A stretch of DNA of 64,000 nucleotides from Euonymus europaeus (Eukaryota > Streptophyta > Magnoliopsida > Celastrales > Celastraceae): NCBI GenBank assembly GCA_963580455.1, contig OY756962.1, positions 17,254,001 to 17,318,000 of the forward strand. The letters run 5' to 3'. Position numbers and translations under genes: made by a program. Within the stretch, counting starts at the first letter, position 1. Each line of letters opens with the position of its first letter. Under the pieces are notes generated by a model that saw nothing but the letters and a program-made list of their open reading frames with translations, ran no database searches and had not been told where the DNA came from. Shown piece by piece: positions 1-10,614 of this stretch.

Positions 1-432
1 AGAATAGGCTCATTTGATTGTTTCGTTGTCAAAAGATAAACTTTCCTTCCTAATTCAAAAAAATCTCTAAAAGATTATCCATGGAGAGATTTGAGCAATT
101 TGAACTACAAAAGTTGATCGATGGACATTTTTATTGCTATTTTATGTAAAATTTGACAATTATAAAATCCGTATATTGTTTGTTTTCCAAAAGAAATCAT
201 TTCGTTCACAAATAGACAAAACTATTAAAAGACTCTCCATATAGAGAGTTGAGCAATTCCGATTCCTCAATGTTGATTGGTGCACACTTTTTACTGTTAC
301 TTTATGTCTAATTTTAAGAGTACTTGCCTCCTAGATTGTTTCGCTGGCAAAAGAACAATTGTCGTTTTAAATTAGACAAAACATTTGAAAGATTTTCTAT
401 AGAGAGAGTTGGGCAATTTCGAACCATCAAAG
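1..432. repeat. ~160-bp satellite array, block 1
   Basis: About 2.7 monomers of the satellite that fills the left two thirds of the window. Each monomer carries the landmarks GATTGTTTCGTTGCCAAAAG, CAAATGGACAAAACC, GGAGAGAGTTGAGCAATT and a T-rich stretch with TTTTATGTCTAATTTT. The spacing of the first landmark in the cleaner part of the array is 160 bp (2673, 2833, 2993, 3153, 3313). The array runs off the left edge of the window. It breaks at CAAAG, where a solo LTR is inserted, and resumes in register at 2607. No gene is seen in it. Confidence 0.9.
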
Positions 433-2606
433 TGTTGGTTGCTAAAATAAATTTTAGAACATGCGGAAGCGTTTTATGGATCGTTCTTAGCATAGATACA
501 AATCAAAAATTTAATCGGAAGCCATACAACCCTAACATGCTACAAGCCTATTAAGAGTGTTATCCTAGATCCAATTAATTTTGTAATTAATCCTAGCATG
601 CTTCTAGTATTAATTTCATACAAAATAATTCTTAGATCTAAACATACAATCATGGCATAAAGAAGGTTAGAAGAATAATACCAACCTCTTTACTATCGAG
701 GTCCAATGTGCAATCCGTCTTGATCACGAACACACGAACGGATCTTGAACACACCTTTTGTTTGATCACACCGCTTGATCACGAACCACCAATTTAGAAA
801 ACAAGGATCACCAAGAACAGCCTATGTTGTTTCCTAGGTATTCCCTTTAATCTCCTTGCGAATGAGCAAAGCAAAACCACCAATTGATAGTGAATCAAAG
901 AGAGATCACAAACCGCTACAATTAGGAAGAGAAAAACCAAACTAGGTTGTCTTTTTGTGAATTGTATCACACGGCCACCACCCCTTTTTTTGTGTTAAAA
1001 AAAACTCTCTTATGAGAGAGATAAGTGATGTATTTATATCTAAAGTCAATCAAGTCTCCTTTTAGGTTTTGTTTTCCTAATCCTTATGGAACTAGGAAAA
1101 AACAAAACGGTGGCCATCCTTATTATTGGGCCAGCCGTGCTTTGCTTTTGCAATGCATAGTTTGGGCCTAGTTTGGCCCAAAGAAAAATCCATATAATCT
1201 GATCCAATCTTATTAGACCTCGAGGTTTTCCTTCGGCCCAATACTTCAAGAATTCAAGGCTCAAATATTATTTGTTCCTTGGTCCATTCTTGATTTTAAT
1301 TTTGATTATGTAAAATATTTATTTTACAATCTGAATCAAAATTTCGAGACTTATTAATTTTCATAAATACTTTTACAAGAATTTTGTATATCTCAACAAA
1401 AATAATTTTATCTTAGGGTTATCATTGGAAAACCAAAACCCAATAAAATTATATCTATTTGTTATACAAATATTATTCTTGTAACTTTCCCAATAACCGT
1501 TGTGATATGGTGAATTTTACAGATCTTCCTTAAATAGGACAAGAGATTATTAGGGCTACCAAGGGGACTCCACAGGACATACATATTGTGGCTCCCGAAA
1601 TATTATTCTTTACCGTGAAGCCTTATGACTAGGAATAATATATCAATCCAATATTCGTCTGACACTACCTGAACTTTGGATGCACTCTCCAATATGTACG
1701 ATTCTTACATCGAAGCTTTTCCATAATTAAAAACCTGTCCTTGACCTGTAGGAAATGTACTTGCATATCCTCCATGCAACACCCGGTAAGTCGGAGTGAG
1801 TCAATTCGTACTATCGAACACTCCAAAATCCATATTTTCTCTGAGCTCCAGATTCCTTTATATTTATCCTCTAAGCGTATTAAATTGACCCGTCGATCAA
1901 TTTAATTCACAACGCTTGATTCGTTAGAATCACTATGCATAGTTTCTAGATAGATTAATTTGAACCTCTAGATGGGCGCTTATACTTCCGTAACCGAAAG
2001 TACATGAATGACTATTTTGTAGGTATGCGCTTATACCCTAGTGGCATACATCCAAGTCATCAAGATTTTGACAATAGTGCGTGTCTCACTTATTGATGAA
2101 TCAAAATGCATACGCTATAAGTATAAACGTATTGACCTACTCAAGCTTGAGATATACCGTACTCCCACAGCTATTGGATGAACAACTCTTTGATAGCACA
2201 TTTCTGGTTATTCATTCCTATGTAAGTCCATCAATATATATGTCCACATATCCACTAGTGCACCAATCCAAGAATCCTCTCAAACGGTTAAGACAAACCA
2301 TTCCCCTAATTGGAGATGTCCATGCACTACAACCTATATCAACAAAGTGCCTAGCTTTGTTAATCTGGTTATGACTAATGATTTAGAATGTAATAATGAA
2401 TCTTGTGTCAATCTATACTCGCACTTCAAGTGTATCTGAGTATCCAAGATTCACATATCTAACATCCTTAGACCTTGATAGAACATTCACATATAAATGA
2501 AATATTTAAAATAAAACATTTAAAACACAAATGCAATCATAAAATGTTTATTCTTGAATTTCAGAATTGTCTTTACATGGTATGTTTTTAGGACATCATC
2601 CCAACA
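433..2606 (+). mobile_element. Solo LTR, copia-like (2174 bp)
   Basis: The segment starts TGTTGGTTGCTAAAATAA and ends CATCCCAACA, so it has the 5'-TG...CA-3' ends and short inverted termini of an LTR. It is flanked by a perfect 5-bp target-site duplication, CAAAG at 428-432 and 2607-2611, and the satellite is in register on both sides. No coding domain, primer site or second LTR is present, so it reads as a solo LTR left by recombination between two LTRs. The ends and overall look suggest a long Ty1/copia LTR, but the lineage is inferred. Orientation cannot be proved without an internal region. A reversed relative lies at 15967-17576. Confidence 0.8.
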
Positions 2607-5600
2607 CAAAGTTCATCGGTGTACACTTTTTACTGTTATTTTATGTCTAATGTTACGAGAATAAGCTGTGTAGATTGTTTCGTTGTCTAAAGACGAACTT
2701 GCATTCCAAATTAGACAAAACCTTTCAATGAACTTTCACGGAGAGAGTTGAGCAATTCTGAACCGTCAAAGTTGATCGGTAAACACTTTTTATTGTCATT
2801 TTAATTCTAATTTGACGATAGTAGGCTTCATAGATTATTTCATTGCCGAAAGACAAACTTTCGTTCCCTAACAGACAGAATCGGTAAAAGTTTTTCTATG
2901 GAGAGTGTTGACCAATTTCGAAACATCAAAGTTGATCGGTGTACAACTTTTATCATTATTTTTTGACAAATTTTATGAGTAGAGGCCTCGTCGATTGTTT
3001 TATTCTCAAAATACCAACTTTCATTCGCAAATGGATAAAACCGTTAAAAACTCCATCATGTAGTGAGTCGATCAATTTTGAAGCATCAAATTTAATTAGT
3101 ACACACTTTTTATTGTTACTTTATGTCTAATTTTAAGAATGTTGACTTCATAGATTGTTTCGTTGCCAAAAGATCAATTTTCGTTATAAATTAGATAAAA
3201 CCTTTAAAAGATTCTCCATAGACTGAGTTGAGCAATTTCGAACCATCAAAATTGATTGGTGTTGACTTTTTATTAATATCTTATGTCTAATTTGATGATT
3301 ATAGGCTCCGTAGATTGTTTCAATGCCAAAAGGACTAACTTTTGTTCCCAAATGGACAAAACCGTTACAAGATCCTTCATGGAGAGAGTTGAGCAATTCC
3401 GAACCATCAAAGTCAATTATTGCACAACTTTTGTTCTTACTTTTTGTCTAATTTTTAAGAGTATTGACTTCATAAATTGTTTCGTTGCCAAAAGCTAATT
3501 TTTTTCTTCTAAATAAAACAAAACCTTTAAAAGATCGTACATAGAGATATTTGAGCAATTTTGAACCCTCAAATTTAATCGCTGTTGACTTTTTAATGTT
3601 ATTTTATGTCTATTTTTATGAGAATAGGCTTCGTAGATTGTTTGGTTGTCAAAAGACAAACTTTCATTCTAAATTAGACAAAACCTTTAAAAGATCCTCC
3701 TTGGAGAGAGTGGAGCAATTTCAAACCATCGAAGTTGATCAATGTTCACTTTTTATTTGTTGTATTATGTCAAATTTGACGAGTATGGATTTCGTAGATT
3801 GTTTCGCAGCCAAAAGACCAACTTTTGTTTCCAAATGGACAAAACAATTAAATACCATTTTTGGAGAGAGTTTAGCAATTCTGAACCATCAAAGTTGATC
3901 AGTGTATACTTTTATTATTATTTTATGTCTAATTTTATGAGAATAGGCTCCTCGGATTGTTTCACTGCCAAAAGGAAAACTTTTCTTCCAAATTAGACAA
4001 AATCTATCAAACATCCACCATGGAGATAGTCGAGCAATTTCGAAGTACCAAAGTTGGTCATTGGACATTTTTTATAGCTATTTTATGTCAAATTTGACTA
4101 TTCTATGCTCCGTAGATAGTTTTGTTGTCAAAAGAACAATTTTCATTCCCAAATGGATAAAATCGTTAAAAGATCCTGCATTGGGAGAGTTGACCAATTT
4201 CGAACCGTCAAAGTTCATTGGTGAACACTTTTTATTGTTATTTTCTATCTAATTTTAAGAGGATTGGATTCATAGATTGTTTAGCAAAAGTCCAATTTTT
4301 GTTCTAAATTGGACAAAACATTTAAAAGATCCTCCAAATAGTGTTTAGCAATTATGAACCATCAAATTAGATCGCTTTTGACTTTTATTCTTAGTTTACG
4401 TCTAATTTACAAGAATAGGCACCGTAGATTGTTTCGTTGTCAAAATATGAACTTTTATTCCAAATTAGACAAAACCTTTAAAAGAACCTCCATGGAGAGA
4501 GTTGAGCAATTCCGAATCATCAAAGTTGATCGGTGCACAAATTTTATTTTCATTTTAATTTTGATTTGGTGATAATAGGCTCAGTAGACTATTTTATTGC
4601 CAAATAACCGGCTTTCATTCCCCAATGGATAAAACATTTAAAAGCTACTCCATGAAGAGAGTTGAGCAATTCTGAAATCTCAAAGTTGATCGGTGTGCAC
4701 TTTTTAACGTTATTTTATGTTCAATTTTATGACTATAGGCTCCGTCAATTGTTTCATCGCCAAAATACCAACTTTAATTCTCAAATAGATAAAACCGTTA
4801 AAAAATTCTTGATGGTGTGACTTGATCAATTTTTAACCATCGAAGTTGATCAGTGTATAGTTTTTACTGTTATTTTATGTCTAATTTTAAGAGACTATAC
4901 TTCTTTGATTATTTCAATCTCAAATGACAAACCATCATTCCAAATTCGTTAAAACCTTAAAAAGATCCTCCATGGAAAGACTTGATATATTTTGAATCAT
5001 CAAAGTGGATTGGCGTACATTTTTTATTGTTATTTTATGTTTAATTTTATGAGAATATACTACTTAGATTGTTTCTTTGCCAAAAAAATGAACTTTCATT
5101 CCCAATTAGACAAAACAGATCAGTGCACACTATTTGTAGTAATTTTAATTATAATTTCACGATAATAAGCTCCGTAAATTGTTTCTATGAAAAGACCAGC
5201 TTTCATTTTCGAATGGATAAAAACTAAAAGCTTATCTGTCGAGAGTTTTGAGCAATTAATAAACCTCAAAGTCAATCGGTGTATACTTTTTATTGTGATT
5301 TTATGTCAAATTTGACAAGTATAGGCTCTGTAGGCTGTTTTGTTGCCAAAAGACCAACTTTCATTCCCTAATGGATAAAACCGTTAAATCTACTCCATGA
5401 AGAGAGTTGAGCAATTCCGAAACCTCAAAGTTGATCAGTGTGCACTTTTTACTATTATTTTATATCTAATTTTAAGAGGCTATACCTCTTAGATTATTTC
5501 ATTCTGAAATAACGAACTTTCATTCCAAATTAGATAAAATCTTTAAAAGATCTTCCATGGAAAGAGTTGATCAATTTCGAACCATCAAAGTTGATAGGCG

Positions 5601-7690
5601 TACACTTTTTATTGTTATTTTATGTTCAATTTTATCAGAATAGACTATTTTGATTGTTTCGTTGCCAGAAAATGAACTTTCATTCCAAATTAAACAAAAC
5701 ATTTAAAAGAACCATCATGGATAGAGTTGAGCAATTCCAACCCGTCAAAGTTGATCTGTGCACACTTTTCCTTGTCATTTAATTTTAATTTGACGATAAT
5801 AGGCTCCGTAGATTCTTTCTTTGCCAAAAGGCCAACTTTGATTTTTGAATGGATAAAACCTTAATGCTCATATGTGGAGAGATTTGAGCAATTAAGAAAA
5901 CTCGAAGTCAATCGGTGTACACTTTTTATTGCTATTTTATGTCAAATTTGCAAGTATAGGCTCTATGGATTGTTTGAGTGCCAAAATATCAACTTTCGTT
6001 CCCAAATGGCAAAACCTTTAAAAACTTCTTCATAGGATAATTGAGCGATTCCGAACAATCAAATTTGATCGGTGCACACTTGCTTTTATTATTTTATGTC
6101 TAATTTTAAAAGAATAGGCTACATAGATTGTTTCGCTGGCAAAAGACTTACTTTAATTCCAAATTAGACAAAACCTTTAAAAACTTCTCTATGAAGAGAT
6201 TTTAGTAATTAAGAAACCTCGAGTCAATCGGCGTACACTTTATTTTTCTATTTTTAGTCAACTTTGAGGAATATGGACACGGTAGATTGTTTCGTCCCAA
6301 AAGACCAAATTTCATTCCCAAATGGACAAAACGTTGAAGGCTCCCCCATAAAGAGAGTTGAGCAATTGCGAACCATCAAAGTTTATTGGTCTATACTCCA
6401 TTATTTTATATCTAATTTTATGAGAATAGGCTCCTCAGATTGTTTCATTGCCAACAGACAAACTTTCGTTCTAAATTGGACAAAATCTCTAGAACATTCC
6501 CTATGGAGATAGTCGTGCAATTTTGAAGTGCCAAAATTGATCGGTGGACATTTTTTATAGTTGTTTTATGTCAAATTTGGCGATTATAGACTCCGTTGAT
6601 TATTTTGGTGTCAAAAGATTAACTTTTGTTCCCAAATGGACAAAATCATTAAAAGATTCCCCTCCGAGAGAGTTGAGCAATTCTGAACCCTCAATGTTGA
6701 TTGGTACACGCTTTTTATTGTTACTTTCTTTCTAATTTTAAGAGTATTGGATTGATAGATTGTTTCGTTGGCAAAAGACCAATTTTTGTTCTAAATTAGA
6801 CAAAACATTTAAAAGATCCTCCAAAGAAAGAGTTCAGCAATTATGAACCATCAAAGTTGATTGGTGTTGGCTTTTTATTGTTATTTTATGTCTAATTTAC
6901 AAGAATAGGCACCCTAGATTGTTTTGTTGTCAAAATATGACAAAACCTTTAAAAGAACATCCATGGAGAGAGTCAAGCAATTCCGAACCATCAAAGTTGA
7001 TCGGTGCACATATTTTATTGTCATTTTTATTCTAATTTGACGATAATAGGCTTCAGAGACTGTTTTCTTGCCAAAAACCAACTTTCATTCCGTAATGGAC
7101 AAAACCGTTAAAAGCTACTCCATGAAGAGAGTTGAGCAATTCTGAAATCTCAAAGTTGATAGGTGTATATTTTTTATCGTTATTTTATGTCCAATTTTAC
7201 ATGTATAGGATCCGTCGACTGTTTCGTTACCAAAAGACCAACATTTGTTCCCAAATAGATAAAATTGTTAAAAAATCCTCCATAGTTTGACTTGATCAAT
7301 TTCGAACAATCAAAGTTAATCGTGTACACTTTTTACTGTTATTTTATGTTTAATTTTACGAGAGTATACTTCTTAGATTATTTCATTCTCAAATGATGAA
7401 CTTTCATTCCAAATTAGATAAAACCTTTAAAAGATCCTCCATACAGAGAGTTAATCAATTTCGAACCATCAAAGTTGATTGGCGTACATTTTTTATTGTT
7501 ATTTTATGTTTAATTTTATGAGAATATACTATTTAGATTGTTTCGTAGCCAAAAAATGAACTTTTATTCCAAATTAGAGAAAATTATAAAAAGAACCTTC
7601 AAGGATAGAGTTGAGCAATTCGAGCCGTCAAAGTTGATCGGTGCACACTTTTGTTGTTGTTTTAATTCTAATTTGACAATAATAGACACC
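2607..7690. repeat. ~160-bp satellite array, block 2 (about 32 monomers)
   Basis: The longest uninterrupted satellite block. Monomers fall into subtypes by the sequence after the T-rich stretch: TTACGAGAATAGG, TTTGACGATAATAGG after TTTTAATTC, TTTGACGAGTATAGG, TTAAGAGTATTGG and TTAAGAGACTATACTTCTT. The subtype order from about 3900 to 5100 is repeated from about 6400 to 7690. Several short ORFs cross the monomers in different frames, but 160 is not a multiple of 3 and frames change at each monomer, so none is treated as a gene. Confidence 0.9.
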
Positions 7691-8115
7691 TGTGGAGTAT
7701 AAAAGTGCGATGCCACGTGGCTGTTGGGAGACAGTGGACACCTGGAGGCTGCAAGTGGCACAAGACGACAAGACGTATTGGTAGTGTGAAACGTAACTTG
7801 CACAACCTCATCCCGCCTTTGGTGATGATCATGATCTCGTCAACTTACCTTCAAAATTCAAGTGTAACTTCTCTTCAAAATTCAAACGGGGATTGCATCC
7901 ATGATGCAAGGAGAGAGGTTACTTGATTTTATTATAAATAGCATCACTTGCAACCATTAAAGGGAAGGAATAAGAAATTCAGGCTCCACCGTGGACGTAG
8001 GCATTCTTGCCGAACCACGTAAATTCTCTGTGTGCTTTTACTTTCAATTCAGTTCCTTAGCTGTGATCATTCAACCCAAGAAACTCAAACGTCGGTGCAG
8101 ATTTTTGCATCGACA
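7691..8115 (+). repeat. 5' LTR of the gag-only element (425 bp)
   Basis: It runs from TGTGGAGTATAAAAG to GCATCGACA and is nearly the same as 13058-13482. Inside it are a G-box palindrome CCACGTGG at 7713-7720 and a TATA-like TATAAATA at 7933-7940. It ends one base before the primer site. Confidence 0.92.
7933..7940 (+). promoter_or_regulatory. TATA-like box in the 5' LTR
   Basis: TATAAATA sits about 175 bp before the LTR end. The same box is kept in the 3' LTR at 13300-13307. It is a plausible core promoter for the element's RNA; the start site is not visible from sequence. Confidence 0.55.
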
Positions 8116-8116
8116 A

Positions 8117-8135
8117 TTGGCGCCGTCTGTGGGAA
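8117..8135 (+). other. Primer-binding site (tRNA-primed)
   Basis: TTGGCGCCGTCTGTGGGAA lies one base after the CA end of the 5' LTR, where reverse transcription is primed. This motif is common in plant Ty3/gypsy elements of the Tat/Retand type. The exact tRNA was not checked. Confidence 0.8.
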
Positions 8136-8163
8136 GATAATTGGGTTTCTTAGGGTTGCTACC

Positions 8164-8406
8164 ATGGCTGAGGGTCAAGCGGAAGACTCCAAGAGGGAGG
8201 AAGTGCAGCTACCCCTAGAGGAGGTCGTTGGTGATCAGGATGTCAACAAGGTCTCCCAGGAAGAGGAGATTGAGGAGTTACTGTGCCAGAGAGAAGAGGA
8301 GCTGCAAAGGCTAAGGGTCGACAACTCGAGGAAGAGACCAAGAGTACTGGCAGGTGACATCAGCGGAGAAGTCCTTCACCAAAGAGAAGACGAGGGCGCT
8401 CATTGA
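8164..8406 (+). pseudogene. gag N-terminal fragment, frame broken
   Basis: The ATG at 8164 in the context ACCATGG begins an acidic, charged 80-codon segment (MAEGQAEDSKREE...) rich in E, K and R, typical of the N-terminal part of plant Ty3 Gag. It stops at 8406. The conserved capsid part resumes in another frame from 8556, so the gag reading frame is broken here. This start is preferred over the upstream in-frame ATG at 8032, which lies inside the LTR. No catalytic role is expected: Gag packages element RNA into cytoplasmic particles. Confidence 0.65.
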
Positions 8407-8555
8407 CCTCAAGGAGGCATGATCTCTTTTCCTCCCTAGAGGGAGGAGGCGTTCGCCAACTCCCAAGAGACGCTCACCAGCTCCAATGAAGCCTAGGCGT
8501 AGGTCTCAGTGAGAGGCGACCCCGAAGGGAGAGTAGTAGGAGGGCTGGAGATGCC

Positions 8556-9194
8556 ATGTGGAGCGCCCAGAAGAAAGTAGAGCAAACATTCAACAGGATG
8601 ACTACTACCTCCTTTGTGAAATCGCTCAGAAGGGAAGATCCCCCAGATAAGTTCATTCCTCCTACCTTTGAACTGTATGATGGCAATACTGACCCTGTAG
8701 CTCATGTGGCGGATTATGCACACAAAATGGCCCTTTGGGCAGGCCGAGATTCTTTAATGTGTAAGATGTTTCCTTCAAGTCTGGGAAAGACCGCAATGAA
8801 TTGGTTTCATAGACTTCCAAAAAACTCAATTTCTACTTCGAAGGAGTTGGCACAATCTTTCATGTCAAGATTTGCGGTCAAAGATAGAGAACTAACAACT
8901 CTAGATAAGTTGTTCTCCACTCGACCAAAAAAAGGTGAGTCATTAAGAGATTTTGCTTCTCGATATTTAAATGTTTATGCAGATATAGAAAATTGCAAGA
9001 AAAAGACTGCAGTTGCAACCTTCCATCTAGTACTCCCAAAAGACAGTAGGCTGAGGGAAAGCGTAACCCTCAAGCCACCGATGAGAATGAATGATCTACA
9101 AGAAATGATCATGAAATATGTTAAATTGGAAGAGGATCAAAAGACAACTGATAAATCGGGTACGGTACTGACAAAGAGTCGTCAATGGGATTGA
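8556..9194 (+). pseudogene. gag capsid region (Retrotrans_gag-like)
   Basis: A 212-codon open segment with the hallmark of plant Ty3/gypsy Gag: a run through YDGNTDPVAHVADY, then NWFHRLPKNSISTSKELAQ, SFMSRFAVKDRELTTLDKLF and GESLRDFASRYLNVYADIE, in the order and spacing of the Retrotrans_gag capsid domain (about residues 30-155). It stops at QWD, while the downstream zinc-knuckle part lies in another frame from 9185, so at least two frameshifts separate the three Gag pieces. The capsid domain would assemble virus-like particles around element RNA. As the frame is broken, this copy is probably not translated as one protein. Confidence 0.8.
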
Positions 9195-9505
9195 AGTCCA
9201 GTCATGAAGCCATTTATACGAACTTCAATGAATCGATCGCCAAGATCTTTCAAAAAGTCAAGGATGACCACTACTTCAAGTGGCCCGTAAAAATTGTGAG
9301 CGATCCAGCCAAGAAAGACCATACTCAATTTTGTGCCTACCATAATGATAAAGGACATCATACGGAAGAATGCTATGAATTAAAGTGGCATCTAGAGCAC
9401 CTGGTGGAGCGAGGGTATTTTGACGATTACATCAAAAGCAAGGAGCAAGATGAAACTCCAAAGAAAGAAGAACCTTCTTCTAACCCTGATCGGTTGAAGA
9501 TATAA
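9185..9505 (+). pseudogene. gag C-terminal part with knuckle-like CxxH...GHxxxxC motif
   Basis: A 106-codon segment that overlaps the end of the capsid segment in another frame. Around residues 50-64 it has FCAYHNDKGHHTEECYELK, the modified zinc-knuckle motif (C-x2-H-x3-GH-x4-C) seen in Tat/Retand-type Gag proteins, followed by LKWHLEHLVERGYFDDYI, which is also typical of that group. It would bind nucleic acid in the particle. The chain ends at 9505 with no protease or polymerase following. The family placement rests on motif recognition alone. Confidence 0.75.
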
Positions 9506-9768
9506 TTTCTTATCTTTACTTTTTTCATGCCAATAAGTTTGTCACATAGTGGCTCAATGATTTTTTTCATGTCAATAAAATGATTTATTTATTTCAATTA
9601 TTGAAGTACAATTGTTGATGAACTAAGGAGAAAAAGAGTGCACCATCCCAAGCTGAGGCGTATGGATGCATATACCGAGACAGCACCCTGGCTAAGGTAA
9701 AAGTTCCCAAGAATTGTCGATGAGACATACAAACTATTGGAAGAGATTGGTCAATGAAAAATAAGTCA
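9506..9768. other. Non-coding stretch after gag, nothing recognised
   Basis: An AT-rich stretch between the gag stop and the first minisatellite. No domain, terminator or RNA gene is seen. In an autonomous element pol would begin here. Confidence 0.6.
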
Positions 9769-10600
9769 GTCAAAGAGGCTGACAGTATAAATGAAGCCAA
9801 AGAGGCTAAGTACAAAGAAAAAGCCGAAGAGGCTATGAGATTCAAAAAAAGACAAAGAGGCTAAGTCTCAGGAAAAAGCCAAAGAGGCTAAGTACAAAGA
9901 AAAAGCCAAAGAGGCTAAAGTTACTAAGAAAAGCCAAAGAGGCTATCTAATTAAAGAAAACCGAAGAGGCTAAGTACAAAGAAAAAGTCGAAGAGACTAT
10001 TTAAATAATTCCAAAGAGGCCGTTTCATTGAAGAAGGTCAAGAAAGACAAAATTAGACAAAGAGTCATCAGTAGTTAGAATTTTCAAGTCAAGAAAGACG
10101 AAATTAATAACTGTTCAAAGAAGGAGCAGATCCGTGAAGCTGTAGCGCCAGCGTTGACAAAGAGTCGTGCCCCCTCGCTGTAGAGATAGCGCAGCTAAGC
10201 AGGGTAGTGGCATAGTCCCGTGCAGCCTGCCCAGCAGCTGGGCGGGGTGGAGTCCTGCCCAGCAGCTGGGCGGGAGCTACTCTGCTAGGACTAGCGGGGC
10301 AGTGCTAGGCGGGGTGCAGTCTCGCCCTACCGATAAGCGGGAGCAGCCCCACCAGTGGAGGTTAAAAAAAAAACTACAACTTGCCGAAGAAAGAGGAGAA
10401 GAGAACATTCGCCTCCTAGCTCGATTAGAAGTTAGAGACTATCCAAGAAAGGCCGAAAAGGCTATCTAATTAAAGAAAAACCGAAGAGGCTATAAGATTG
10501 AAGAAGCCAAAGAGGCTAAAATCATTAAGAAAAGTTGAAGAGGCTATTTAATTAAAGAAAGCCGAAGAGGCTATCTAATTAATGAAAGCCAAAAAGGCTA
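9769..10600 (+). repeat. Minisatellite 1, unit with GCCAAAGAGGCTAAG
   Basis: Repeats of about 25-30 bp built on GCCAAAGAGGCT or GCCGAAGAGGCT separated by A-rich links such as AAGTACAAAGAAAAA, dense at 9769-10020 and again at 10450-10600. Each core has GCC and GGC arms that could pair. Between them, at about 10170-10370, is a GC-rich patch with two copies of GCCCAGCAGCTGGGCGGG (10229 and 10257), whose arms GCCCAG/CTGGGC flank a CAG loop. Confidence 0.85.
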
Positions 10601-10614
10601 TGGGCTGGATGCCT

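Noticed and set aside
10167..10469. 100-codon ORF in the GC-rich patch of the gag-only element
   Set aside because: It is a translation of palindromic and minisatellite sequence without any domain.
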